Part shown: in pieces, positions 12,501-22,210 of the stretch
How the letters are laid out: each line of letters starts with the position of its first letter
Numbering within the stretch: position 1 is the stretch's first letter
NCBI RefSeq assembly: GCF_027579695.1
Contig: NC_083586.1
Location: 1,465,001 to 1,529,000 of the forward strand
Length of the DNA stretch: 64,000 nt
Reading direction: 5' to 3'
DNA from: Neoarius graeffei
Taxonomy: Eukaryota; Chordata; Actinopteri; Siluriformes; Ariidae
Translations under genes and position numbers: made by a program
Notes under the pieces: model-generated
What the model saw: only the letters and a program-made list of their open reading frames with translations
Databases searched by the model: none
What the model was told of the DNA's origin: nothing

Positions 12501-13150
12501 GAAAGTAAGGCTGTTGTGATGGTTACCAAGTATGAATTATCACAACACAGTGTTTAACGTAATACATTTATAGAAGCTTAGTGTTAGGAAAACATTTAGG
12601 TTACATTTTAGCCACCACTCACACTTTTTTCTTTGGTTATTATCACATTATTCTAGACAATTACGGCGTCCCCACAGAACACGTTCACATCTAGCACATA
12701 TTCACACACTTTTCAAAGAAAACTTGTGTGAAAAATTTAGCATAGTGCGTCCCCATAGTGAACTGTCCAATAGTGTGTGAAATGTCCCCGCAGTGGCTGT
12801 TTGAGAATGTGTGTGTGTATATGTATATATAGAACTTGGCTGTTAGGAAAGTACTACTTTAATACAAATTTGTTATTTATCTCTCAAGTCAGGTCTATGT
12901 CGGCATGCATTTCACATCAGAGTTTTGTCTGAAGTTGCAGTCATTATGTATCCATGTAGTCTTGAATTTAGAGTTTATTTTTTGTGATTTTTTTTTCTGT
13001 TATATTCTGAAAATATCGTTGTTATGTAATGTGTGTTCACAGATAACTAGTGTTGCAGTAAATTCAGTGATGGTCGAGGGCTCTCATCCTTTACTGCTAT
13101 CCAAAGGTCAGACGGATGATGCTACTAGTTCAGAGAGTAGCCTTGAACAG
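9549..13150 (+). repeat. array of seven homologous phase-0 coding exons in the SET gene
   Basis: Seven exons share one sequence: 9549-9656, 10039-10143, 10538-10645, 10823-10930, 11564-11671, 12303-12410 and 13043-13150. Six are 108 nt and the second is 105 nt, so each adds 36 (or 35) residues and any number can be spliced in without shifting frame. Each has an AG acceptor (TTCACAG in copies 2-7) and a CAG|GTA donor. The encoded unit runs ITSVAVNS..VE.SHPLLLSKG....D..SS.SSLEQ, is hydrophilic and Ser-rich, and has no domain I recognise. The first copy is divergent (TTRTAKRTTTVKNSHPSVLS) and looks ancestral. Copies 5-7 are almost identical. This gives the gene a tandem-repeat linker between the SET domain and the C-terminal module. 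Confidence 0.85.
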
Positions 13151-13560
13151 GTATTTTCAAATTCATCACTTCAAATACCATCCTACAGTCTGTCCATGTG
13201 TTGGGTATTTATTGATTAACCATTTTAGACACCTAAAATGAGAAAATAAGGCTGTTTTGATGGCCACTAAGTATGAATTACCACAACAAAGTGTTTGATG
13301 TAAGACATTTATAGAAGCTTAGTGTTAGGAAGACATGTAGGTTACATTTTGGCCACCATTCACACTTTTTTCTTTGGTTATTATCACATTTTTCTAGACA
13401 ATTACGGCGTCCCCATAGAACATGTTCACATCTAGCACAATTTCACACACTTTTCAAAGAAAAACTGTGTGAAAAATTCAGCATAGTGTGTCCCCATATG
13501 GAACTTTTGAACAGTGTGTGAAATGTCCCCGCAGTGGCTGTTTGAGAATGTGTGTACTGT
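11100..13560 (+). repeat. tandem ~740-bp segmental duplications carrying repeated exons
   Basis: Landmark words such as TTCTAGACAATTACGGCGTC recur at about 11173, 11914, 12652 and 13393, a period of 738-741 bp. Exon and intron are copied together and differ at only a few positions per unit, so the last three copies arose recently by unequal exchange. The intronic part also holds a TATATGTATATATAG tract and TCCCCA words. Copies 1-4 have other spacings and greater divergence. Confidence 0.85.
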
Positions 13561-14127
13561 ATATGTATATATAGAACTTAGCTGTTAGCTTAGCTGTTTA
13601 CTGTTTAGACTAAACTTAAACTTATTAAGGCCTTTAACAAAAGAGTATGTGAACGCTTAAATATACCCTGCTGTCCTGCTTACTTACTAGAAGTAATACA
13701 TTTCATATAAACAGTTGTTCTTTTCCTATTTCTCTATTATTACAAAAAAAGATGTTCTAATATCGATAAAAATTGCTTGTGTTTACAGATTTTTACAGAG
13801 CCTGAATATGTACAATAACGTGATCTCAGTGAGGTGATTATTCCCTTGCCCATGGCTCACCAATTGACATTGGAGCAGTATTGCAAAAAAATGTTTTATG
13901 GCCCGTCACACTGCTCCTATATGTAGTACAATTTACAGCATCCATGGACACCACATCAGTGAATGTATGTCTACAAAAATGGCAAAACCTAAGCTTTTAA
14001 ATGCTGATGGCCTCACATCTGTCCAAAATGATATTTGAAATGGAATAGAAAAAGAAAGTACAGTATAGTAACTTTTGGGCCACCCTGTATTTCTGAATAT
14101 GTTGAATTTTTAATTTGCTTTCCATAG

Positions 14128-16649
14128 AACCATTAGCAGGTGAGGCTTCGCCTCCGATTGAGAGGAATGAGTCAACATCACCAAAGAGACGCAAACCAGT
14201 GTCAGATCATGAGATAACTTCAAGTGCCAGCACTGTGAGGCCTTCCTCCAAGGGTAAAGAAGGTATATATTCTTTTGTATATTAGCAGTGATTACAATTG
14301 ATCTCTTAATGTTATATAATAATAATAATAGCAAATACAACCCTGATTCCAAAAAAGTTGGGACAAAGTACAAATTGTAAATAAAAATGGAATGCAATAA
14401 TTTACAAATCTCAAAAACTGATATTGTATTCACAATAGAACATAGACAACATATCAAATGTCGAAAGTGAGACATTTTGAAATTTCATGCCAAATATTGG
14501 CTCATTTGAAATTTCATGACAGCAACACATCTCAAAAAAGTTGGGACAGGGGCAATAAGAGGCTGGAAAAGTTAAAGGTACAAAAAAGGAACAGCTGGAG
14601 GACCAACTTGCAACTCATTAGGTCAATTGGCAATAGGTCATTAACATGACTGGGTATAAAAAGTATGACTGGCTCTCAGAAGTAAAGATGGGAAGATCAC
14701 CAATCCCCCTAATTCTGTGCCGACAAATAGTGGAGCAATATCAGAAAGGAGTTCGACAGTGTAAAATTACAAAGAGTTTGAACATATCATCATCTACAGT
14801 GCATAATATCATCAGAAGATTCAGAGAATCTGGAAGAATCTCTGTGCGTAAGGGTCAAGGCTGGAAAACCATACTGGGTGCCCGTGATCTTCGGGCCCTT
14901 AGATGGCACTGCATCACATACAGGCATGCTTCTGTATTGGAAATCACAAAATGGGCTCAGGAATATTTCCAAAGAACATTATCTGTGAACACAATTCACC
15001 GTGCCATCCGCCGTTGCCAGCTAAAACTCTATAGTTCAAAGAAGAAGCCGTATCTAAACATGATCCAGAAGTGCAGACGTCTTCTCTGGGCCAAGGCTCA
15101 TTTAAAATGGACTGTGGCAAAGTGGAAAAGTGTTCTGTGGTCAGACGAATCAAAATGTGAAGTTCTTTATGGAAATCAGGGACACCGTGTCATTCGGACT
15201 AAAGAGGAGAAGGACGACCCAAGTTGTTATCAGCGCTCAGTTCAGAAGCCTGCATCTCTGATGGTATGGGGTTGCATTAGTGTGTGTGGCATGGGCAGCT
15301 TACACATCTGGAAAGACACCATCAATGCTGAAAGGTATATCCAGGTTCTAGAGCAACATATGCTCCCATCCAGATGACGTCTCTTTCAGGGAAGACCTTG
15401 CATTTTCCAACATGACAATGCCAAACCACATACTGCATCAATTATAGCATCATGGCTGCGTAGAAGAAGGGTCCGGGTACTGAACTGGCCAGCCTGCAGT
15501 CCAGATCTTTCACCCATAGAAAACATTTGGCACATCATAAAACGGAAGATACGACAAAAAAGACCTAAGACAGTTGAGCAACTAGAATCCTACATTAGAC
15601 AAGAATGGGTTAACATTCCTATCCCTAAACTTGAGCAACTTGTCTCCTCAGTCCCCAGACGTTTACAGACTGTTGTAAAGAGAAAAGGGGATGTTTCACA
15701 GTAGTAATCATGGCCTTGTCCCAACTTTTTTGAGATGTGTTGTTGTCATGAAATTTAAAATCACCTAATTTTTCTCTTTAAATGATACATTTTCTCAGTT
15801 TAAACATTTGATATGTCATCTGTGTTCTATTCTGAATAAAATATGGAATTTTGAAACTTCCACATCATTGCATTCCGTTTTTATTTACAATTTGTACTTT
15901 GTCCCAACTTTTTTGGAATCGGGGTTGTAGATGGACTCATAAAAAGAAACTTTACATGCTTTTACTGACCATATTGCATATTTGTATGCTTGTCACCAGT
16001 TACATAAATGTGTGTTCTTACTTTCTGAAGCTGTTACTCAAACTCAGGCTAAAACTGGCTAAAGCCATCACCATCATATTAGACATCACAATCACTATCA
16101 TTATTCTTTGAAAACCACTGCACTACATATAAGGATATTACCATACTACATGATATAAGATGAATTAATCTAAAATATTGACATGAACAGGACTGCACTA
16201 TGATCAAATGTAACAATTAAAACAATTTGTATGACTTGTAGTATACTAATCTTTTTCCCTAATGATGAGCAGAAGGTAGAAATTATTGTTAGACTGACAA
16301 TATTTTAGTTCTATTCAGAGTAAAAAAAAAATCTATTTAAGCTTAGAATGTTCACCTGTTGATAGAGAACTTCAGATAGTATTTCCAGCACTCACTCTTT
16401 CTTTTCAATTCTTTAGCATATCAAGGCAGAGCTACCCAGAAGAAAATGCCCTGGCAGCAGAAAGAGGTACAGGCGGTAGAAAGGCATATGAAGCGCTTCA
16501 TCACATCTTGCATTGTACCAGCAAAGAGCGACTGTATGAAGTGTTTGAATGCTGAGCCAGAAGCTCTTAAGAACCGAGAGTGGCAACATGTGAAATTCTA
16601 CATTTACAACCGCATTACATCCTACAAAAGGAAAATACAATGCAAATAG
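14128..16649 (+). CDS. KMT5A-like SET-domain protein, C-terminal exons
   Basis: Two exons, 14128-14262 and 16417-16649, join in phase 1 and end at a TAG. The first encodes a charged linker with a likely nuclear signal (SPKRRKP). The second encodes [18 protein letters not shown], then [20 protein letters not shown] and [16 protein letters not shown], a Trp/Cys module with a CxxC pair. I recall this module from the C-termini of uncharacterised fish proteins but know no function for it. The upstream array exons end in phase 0 while 14128 needs phase 1, so a linking exon of 3n+1 nt or another donor is missing from my model. A short frame at 13788 (IFTEPEYVQ then stop) could be an alternative ending. 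Confidence 0.65.
14338..15927 (+). mobile_element. Tc1-like transposon, family A, full-length copy
   Basis: The copy is flanked by TA on both sides (14336-14337, 15928-15929) and has inverted ends of roughly 220 bp. Each end carries the word AAAAAAGTTGGGAC twice, near the tip (14351, reverse at 15901) and again about 180 bp in (14534, reverse at 15718). This is the IR/DR arrangement known from Sleeping Beauty-like Tc1 elements, where the paired words are transposase sites. It sits in the last intron of the SET gene in the same orientation. Two partial copies of the same family occur at 18.5 and 34.7 kb. Confidence 0.9.
14688..15704 (+). pseudogene. Tc1-family A transposase, one in-frame stop
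   Basis: From the ATG of [13 protein letters not shown] the frame stays open for 338 codons except for a single TGA at 15375-15377. The sister copies read CGA there, so it is a simple CpG-type change. The N-terminal half is a paired-like helix-turn-helix DNA-binding region ([18 protein letters not shown]). The catalytic DDE domain has Asp in [10 protein letters not shown], Asp in FQHDNAKPH and Glu in DLSPIENIW, a DD34E spacing. The protein would cut and paste the element at TA sites. The copy is probably inactive but young. Confidence 0.85.
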
Positions 16650-17038
16650 TGTGAAGATTACCAACTTTATGGTATGGCAGTTTTTGTTCACTTTCATATG
16701 CCTCTGCAAAATTCACATTGAAGGATGTCTTTGTATTTCATAAAGGGAATGCCCTTTTTGTTTACATGTTAACTGAGTTATTTGTTTACACTAGTGTCAG
16801 TAAAGACACACTGAATATTGTTTACATTTTTCATAAGTGACTTTCCTTTTTTAAACTCAGGTAGCTAAACATTCAGAAGATTGATGTTACTTCAACTTCA
16901 ATTGTTCATGTTTGTAAAGTTAAACACACTAAAAGTTGACATGAGCAATACAAATTTGACTTTAATGCATTTGATAGTACTGTGTTATGTGTATTGTGAC
17001 TGCAATTAGTGTGCCTAAATCATATTATTTTGGAAAAC
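16650..17038 (+). other. 3' flank of the SET gene
   Basis: AT-rich sequence after the TAG, presumably 3' untranslated region. I see no canonical AATAAA before the LTR at 17039, so the transcript end cannot be placed. Confidence 0.4.
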
Positions 17039-17817
17039 TGTCACGGAACAAACAGGAGAGGAGATCAATTGCGCTCAAACCACAGTTTATTAATAACAGG
17101 GGAAAAGGGAGTTGGGAGAATGTGTGTGGGTGAAGTCCAGTGGCAGGAGAACTGAGAGGCAGGAGGTGATGTCTGAGGTCTCCCATCCAAGTACTGACTG
17201 GGCCCAACCCTGCTTAGCAGCTGAGATCTGGCGTAGTCAGAGAGCTGTGGCTGTAGGCTGACAGTGCTTGGGTTTCAGGCAGTCTCCCAGTGAGCAGTCC
17301 CTCAGTAGGCAAGAGTTAGAGAGCCAACTGGAACACAGTCACAAATCAGGTAGCAAGATAGGGGACAGAAATACAGGGTCAGGTTACCAGGGTTGAAGAG
17401 TAAGGCTCCAGGCAGGGTAGCTCACACCAGGCAGATGGAGAGGCAGGCTAGCAGCAGGGCTGAGCGAGCTGGAGATCAGGCGAAGGTACAAGAGGGGCAG
17501 GCAAGAGGCAGAGTCAACGGGACAGAAGGCAGGTCAGGTTACCGGGGCTGGAGAGCAGACAGAGTCAAACTGGAACAGACCAATATCAGGAGTCAGAGTA
17601 GTAGGAACACAGCAGGTATCAGGCTGAGAGCTGCAGATGATCTGACACAGAAGCTTGGGAGGACTGCAGCTTAAATACACACGGGGGGAAACAGGTGATC
17701 GGTAACAGCCAATGACAGCCACAGGGAGTTAATAAGAGGAAGTGAGAGCGGGCGTGGCCGGTAATGCTGAGTGGAGATGTTACCTGAAGAGAGAAGCCCA
17801 CAGGTAGGACCATGACA
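17039..17817 (-). mobile_element. solo Gypsy-type LTR with a 5S rRNA-like segment
   Basis: Read on the minus strand the element begins TGTCATGG and ends CCGTGACA. It has a TATTTAAG box, an AATAAA signal near the 3' end, and a 6-bp target duplication GAAAAC (17033-17038 and 17818-17823). These are the marks of a single LTR left after recombination between the two LTRs of an integrated element. Ty3/Gypsy is inferred from the look of the LTR. It is a fossil with no coding capacity; a clean duplication suggests moderate age. Confidence 0.65.
17172..17265 (-). other. 5S rRNA-derived segment inside the solo LTR
   Basis: The minus strand holds GCTAAGCAGGGTTGGGCC, then AGTACTTGGATGGGAGACC, which match the internal control region of vertebrate 5S rRNA (A box and C box). 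A weaker match to the 5S 5' part precedes them (GCCTACAGCCACA). It is not a working 5S gene, because the 3' third is missing and several positions differ. It looks like a 5S piece captured by the LTR. Confidence 0.65.
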
Positions 17818-17984
17818 GAAAACACATGATGAGTAGATGTAATTTCATGTATTGTAAGTCAAATTCTACCTTTCTGTGTGCAAATTATTTTGACCCAATT
17901 GTGTCAGGAGTCCAGCTCAGACTGATTATTGGGGTTTAACTTAGTGATAGATACACTTAGGTAGCATAAATCATATATTTCTGG

Positions 17985-18472
17985 AATGCTCATCACCCGG
18001 TAGGTGGGCGCAGGCATCCTCCACCGGTTGGTGCCAGTAGAGTAGCTGGTGACTGACCTGAGGAGTGCAGCGCGGGCTTGAGACCAGGTGCAGCGGCATC
18101 GGCGTGCATAGGTGAGGGCAGCCAGGCAGGTGACTTTTCCCTCCTGGCTGGGGAACAGGGGTGGTTGGTAGCCATACATGCAGTGGAATGGGGACAGCCC
18201 GGTGGCTGAGCTGGTGAGGGAGTTGTGGGAGTATTCCACCCACAGCAGGTGCTCGCTCCAGGCCCGAGGGTTGTGTGACACCATGCACTGAAGTGCCTTC
18301 TCCAACTCCTGGTTAGTCCTTTCTGACGGGCCGTTGGACCGGGGTCGGAATCCGGAGGTGAGGCTGGCGGTGGCCCCGAGTAGGTGACAGAACTCCTTCC
18401 AAAAAGAGGAGGTGAATTGCGGCCCCCAGTCCAAGACGATGTCCTTGGGCAGCCCATGGATGCGGACATCTT
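17985..18472 (-). mobile_element. Ty3/Gypsy pol fragment (integrase)
   Basis: A minus-strand segment encodes a Gypsy integrase core, recognisable by HGLPKDIVLDWGPQFTSSFW and NGPSERTNQELEKALQ. It is a fossil remnant with no LTR, gag, protease or reverse transcriptase attached, and it ends abruptly against a Tc1 half copy at about 18472. The neighbouring solo LTR has its own target duplication, so the two need not come from one insertion. Confidence 0.8.
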
Positions 18473-19322
18473 CTCTGGTCCAAGGCTCATTTAAAATGGA
18501 CTGTGGCAAAGTGGAATACTGTTCTGTGGTTAGACGAATCAAAATTTGAAGTTCTTTATGGAAATCAGGGACACCGTGTCATTCGGACTAAAGAGGAGAA
18601 GGATGACCCAAGTTATTATCAGAGCTCAGTTCAGAAGCCTGCATCTCTGATGGTATGGGGTTGCATTAGTGCATGTGGCATGGACAGCTTACACATCTGG
18701 AAAGACACCATCAATGCTGAAAGGTATATCCAGGTTCTAGAGCAACATATGCTCCCATCCGGACGACATCTCTTTCAGGGAAGACCTTGCATTTTCCAAC
18801 ATGACAATGCCAAACCACATACTGCATCAATTACAGCATCATGGCTGCATAGAAGAAGGGTCCGGGTACTGAACTGGCCAGCCTGCAGTCCAGATCTTTC
18901 ACCCATAGAAAACATTTGGCGCATCATAAAACGGAAGATACGACAAAAAAAGACCTAAGACAGTTGAACAACTAGAATCCTACATTAGACAAGAATGGGT
19001 TAACATTCCTATCCCTAAACTTGAACAACTTGTCTCCTCAGTCCCCAGATGTTTACAGACTGTTGTAAAGAGAAAAGGGGATGTCTCACAGTGGTAAACA
19101 TGACCTTGTCCCAACTTTTTTGAGATGTGTTGTTGTCATGAAATTTAAAATCACCTAATTTTTCTCTTTAAATGATACATTTTCTCAGTTTAAACATTTG
19201 ATATGTCATCTACAGTATGTTCTATTCTGAATAAAATATGGAATTTTGAAACTTCCACATCATTGCATTCCGTTTTTATTTACAATTTGTACTTTGTCCC
19301 AACTTTTTTGGAATCGGGGTTG
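18473..19322 (+). mobile_element. Tc1 family A, 3' half copy fused to Gypsy fragment
   Basis: The copy starts inside the transposase gene, at a point matching about 15076 of the full copy, and continues to the right inverted end next to TA (19323-19324). The transposase remnant keeps all three catalytic blocks ([27 protein letters not shown]). An extra A in the run near 18952 shifts the frame after IRQKK. The left inverted end and the DNA-binding half are absent, so it cannot move by itself. Confidence 0.85.
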
Positions 19323-19439
19323 TATAAAAGCACACCCATTTGATCGATATAGGCCTTTAAAAGCAGGTGACTGGGAATATCGTGTGCTGGATATTGGATA
19401 TACATGTGTGGAGTGTAACGAGAGAAGAGCAGGGCTCAC

Positions 19440-19597
19440 CGACTCCACAGCCACACTGGGGCCGATCCTCTCATCGATCTCCTTCAGCTTGTCAGCAAAC
19501 AGCTGTCTGTCCTCTGTGGCGATGATGGACTCTACAGGTGTGCCCAAAACCTTCACACCGTACTGCTGCAGTACGCCAATCTGAAACAGCACCACTC
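19440..19597 (-). CDS. cps1: carbamoyl-phosphate synthetase (CPS1-type) exon, downstream of the pair
   Basis: The 158-nt exon encodes [38 protein letters not shown] and [15 protein letters not shown]. This is the part of the CPS1 synthetase domain just after the LNCG motif and covers the start of an ATP-grasp subdomain. It has a TAG acceptor and a GTGAGC donor. It enters in phase 1, exactly the phase in which the exon at 44585-44774 leaves. CPS1 makes carbamoyl phosphate from ammonia in mitochondria; the wording fits CPS1 better than CAD. No further CPS1 exon is visible to the left, so this is either one exon of a very dispersed gene or a duplicated fragment. Confidence 0.7.
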
Positions 19598-19599
19598 CT

Positions 19600-20240
19600 A
19601 CCACAGGGTATCGTAGGTCCTAAGTTTAAGTATCCAGAACTAGAGCTGTGGCTACAATCATCGACACCTTAATGATCTTTTGGCCATTGCAAAAGTAGAA
19701 GAGACTTTCAATATGTAAATTGTGCATGAATAGTCACTCAAACTTCCACTGGAAAAAAAATAAGTTGATTCCCGATTACTTAGCGTGTCAGATGATATGG
19801 CACCGTTCCACAGTTATTGACACCGTTCCACAATTATTGACATCGAGATGAGAATTTTTTTTTTTTAAATGGTATGTGGAATTAAGTTAACAAAACAGTT
19901 TTTATTTATTTTTTTTATATAGACTTGTATTAAGTCCAAAATATGTTTTATATAAATATATCGAAGTCAGTGCTTAGGTAAATGAGGAAGTAATCCTAAA
20001 GGTTGTAAACAAATGAACTGATAATGTTTAACCTGTCAGAAAATCTTTTTGTTCCACTTTCTACCCACTTTCTAAGTATTTTTGTACATCACATTTTGTT
20101 AATCACTCATTGGTGTTTGTATTAGTTTCTAGGTTTGTAGTTTACCAATAAATGCCAATAGGCAATTGATATTATAACCACATGAAAATCCAGGTAAAAG
20201 GTCACATGTCAGTTCTCGAACCAAAACTTTATATTTCTAT
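19600..20240. other. AT-rich spacer
   Basis: I see no gene here. A short imperfect direct repeat around CACCGTTCCACA lies at 19802-19840. Confidence 0.4.
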
Positions 20241-21073
20241 TAGTGCTGTCAAAGTTAATGCGATAACAACGCGTTAACGCGATCTCAATTTAACGTGATT
20301 AAAAGAACTAGTGCCATTAACGCAAATTCTAATTTGGCCCTGCGAGTCACCCGTAGTTCCTGTTGAGGCTTGTCGCGCGCTGCTTCAATAAGAGTACGTG
20401 TGAGTGATAGAGAAAGGCATAGACATATAAACATCCTTGCCGCCATATTGGATGGGGCAAAGTGGAGAATAAAGATGCCTCATTCATGTGCTGCGTTTAA
20501 CTGTACCAACAGGTTTACCATCCAAACGAGATCACATGGGATTACCTTTCACAGGTGAGACTGGAAAAATACTTTTCAATACTGTTCCTTCAGTCTTCAG
20601 TTTCCCAGCTCATCTCCACCGGGGAGGTGTAGAGTTATAAGCAGTGAGATTTAGATAATACAGTGCCACACTATGATGAACGTTTTTGAACGTATGATGA
20701 ATGTTTTTTTGTTATCTGTTTTTTTCTTCTTTTATGGCAAATACTTCTCTTCAAAAGAAACTAATGAAGAGTAAAATAAAACTTTTTTATTTTCACAGTG
20801 ATATGCACTTTATTTTTCATCCCTTGGTTTTCTCATCTAATATGGAAGTTATGGATGTCAGTGGCTGTGACAAGACATGTTATGCTCTGCAATAAAAAAA
20901 AACAAAAAAACATTGGTACAAAGCAAGCCCATTCACTTTTTAATGCTGATAAGAGAATTACAATGGTTTTTCATGTGACAAAAATGTGCGATTAAATTGC
21001 GATTAATCGCGAGCTAACTGTGACAGTCGCGACATTAATCGCGATTAAATATTTTAAGCGCTTGACAGCACTA
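20241..21073 (+). mobile_element. hAT-family nonautonomous element with a THAP first exon
   Basis: The ends are TAGTGCTGTCAA and TTGACAGCACTA, followed inside by TTAATCGCGATTAA-type words. A perfect 8-bp duplication ATTTCTAT flanks the element (20233-20240 and 21074-21081), as expected for hAT. A short exon lies inside at 20475-20554. Two longer relatives occur at 22208 and 42517. Confidence 0.85.
20475..20554 (+). CDS. THAP-type zinc finger first exon inside the hAT element
   Basis: The frame begins MPHSCAAFNCTNR and runs to GITFHR, where a CAG|GTGAGA donor follows. C-A-A-x-N-C-T-N-R and the F-H-R close are the opening of a THAP C2CH DNA-binding finger. The rest of the finger would be on a later exon that is absent. 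THAP fingers occur in P-element and some other transposase families. The codon context looks conserved, which suggests it came from a larger coding parent element. Confidence 0.65.
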
Positions 21074-21196
21074 ATTTCTATATCTAAAAATATAAAATGT
21101 CTGATATTGTAATATATGGTGGATATTTACAACAAACTGAAAAAAAAAATTCTAAATGGAATAGAAAAACCTGAATATTTCAAGCATGTAATTTAT

Positions 21197-21198
<2 letters not shown>

Positions 21199-21257
<59 letters not shown>
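21199..21257. repeat. (AT)n microsatellite
   Basis: About 58 bases of alternating AT between the hAT element and the next MITE. Confidence 0.95.
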
Positions 21258-21260
<3 letters not shown>

Positions 21261-21273
21261 AATTACATTATAC

Positions 21274-22014
21274 AGGTAGTTGTTGATTTATGACTGCATT
21301 TGGTTATGACTGACCGGCCGTAAACCGATCTGGTCGTAAGTCGGCCTATGTTAAATGAACATAAGTATATTATGTGTAATGATATTGTAATCATCTTAAA
21401 GTCTTATTTTATCAACATTTTCTTATTTCATTACCTTGGCTCATTATTTGGTTTAAGTCAAACACTGCATACTACACTGTGTACAGTACAATTCATTTAA
21501 TGTGTGCAAAACAAAAAAATACAAAATACAGGTGTGAAAAATAGAAAACATTTTAGTTTGACACATACCAAAATACAAATGTAAAACATAGCAAAATACA
21601 AAATTTAGTGACCGCTGGCATTGCTGGTGCTTGGCTGTGGGTCGTCTACGTCATCATCAGCTGTTACAGCGCTCGGGCTGGCGGGAGCATTTGCTCGTTT
21701 CATAAACCAGGAGCTGGGGCAGAAACTGTATGACGGAGTGCATGAGGACGTGCAAGAGAGACTGCGCATGTGCCTGGAGCTGGGGCGGAAACTGTATGAC
21801 GGAGTGTGCTAGGGCACGCAAGAGAGACTGCGCATGTGCCTGGAGCTGGGGCGGAAACTGTTGTACGCGGCGAGAGGCGCTGCCGGGAGCTGGGGCGGAA
21901 ACTGTTGTATGCTCAGCTAGCTCAGCTGGGAAACACTTGCCAGTCATAACCAGATGGTCGTAAAGTCGATCGGTCATAAGTCGCATAGGTCGCAAGTCGA
22001 CGACTACCTGTGTA
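21274..22014. mobile_element. MITE-like element with CAGGTAGT ends
   Basis: The left end reads ACAGGTAGTTGTTGATTTAT and the right end reads GTCGACGACTACCTGTG, with further inverted similarity inside (GGTCATAAGTCG and related words). No coding frame is seen. AT repeats on both sides hide any target duplication. The centre holds a tandem repeat. Confidence 0.6.
21706..21915 (+). repeat. GGAGCTGGGGC minisatellite inside the MITE
   Basis: Four units begin GGAGCTGGGGC(A/G)GAAACTG. The first two are about 66 bp and share ACGCAAGAGAGACTGCGCAT-type text; the last two are shorter variants. It reads open in one plus frame but has no recognisable protein features. Confidence 0.75.
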
Positions 22015-22023
22015 TATATATGT

Positions 22024-22166
22024 GATGAGTCATGGAATCCACGAACACATGTCGGCTGAAATGAATCCGAGAAAATCGCAAAAGAAGCATTAATTAATTA
22101 ATGCTTCTTTTGCGATTTTCTCGGATTCGTTTTGGCCGACACGTGTCCGTGGATTCCATGACTCGT

Positions 22167-22170
<4 letters not shown>
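22024..22170. repeat. near-perfect palindrome (hairpin MITE)
   Basis: Arms of about 70 bp meet at ATTAATTAATTAAT. They match over GTGATGAGTCATGGAATCCAC, CGGATTC and GCAAAAGAAGCATTAA with only a few differences. The unit lies in AT repeats on both sides, so its target site cannot be read. Confidence 0.85.

Positions 22171-22207
<37 letters not shown>

Positions 22208-22210
<3 letters not shown>

Noticed and set aside
13860-14040. Possible alternative coding exon after 13788
   Set aside because: The frame closes after nine codons; kept only as a possible isoform end, not as a gene.
17820-17984. Possible continuation of one Gypsy element from the LTR to the integrase segment
   Set aside because: The LTR has its own 6-bp duplication on both sides, so it reads as an independent solo LTR.
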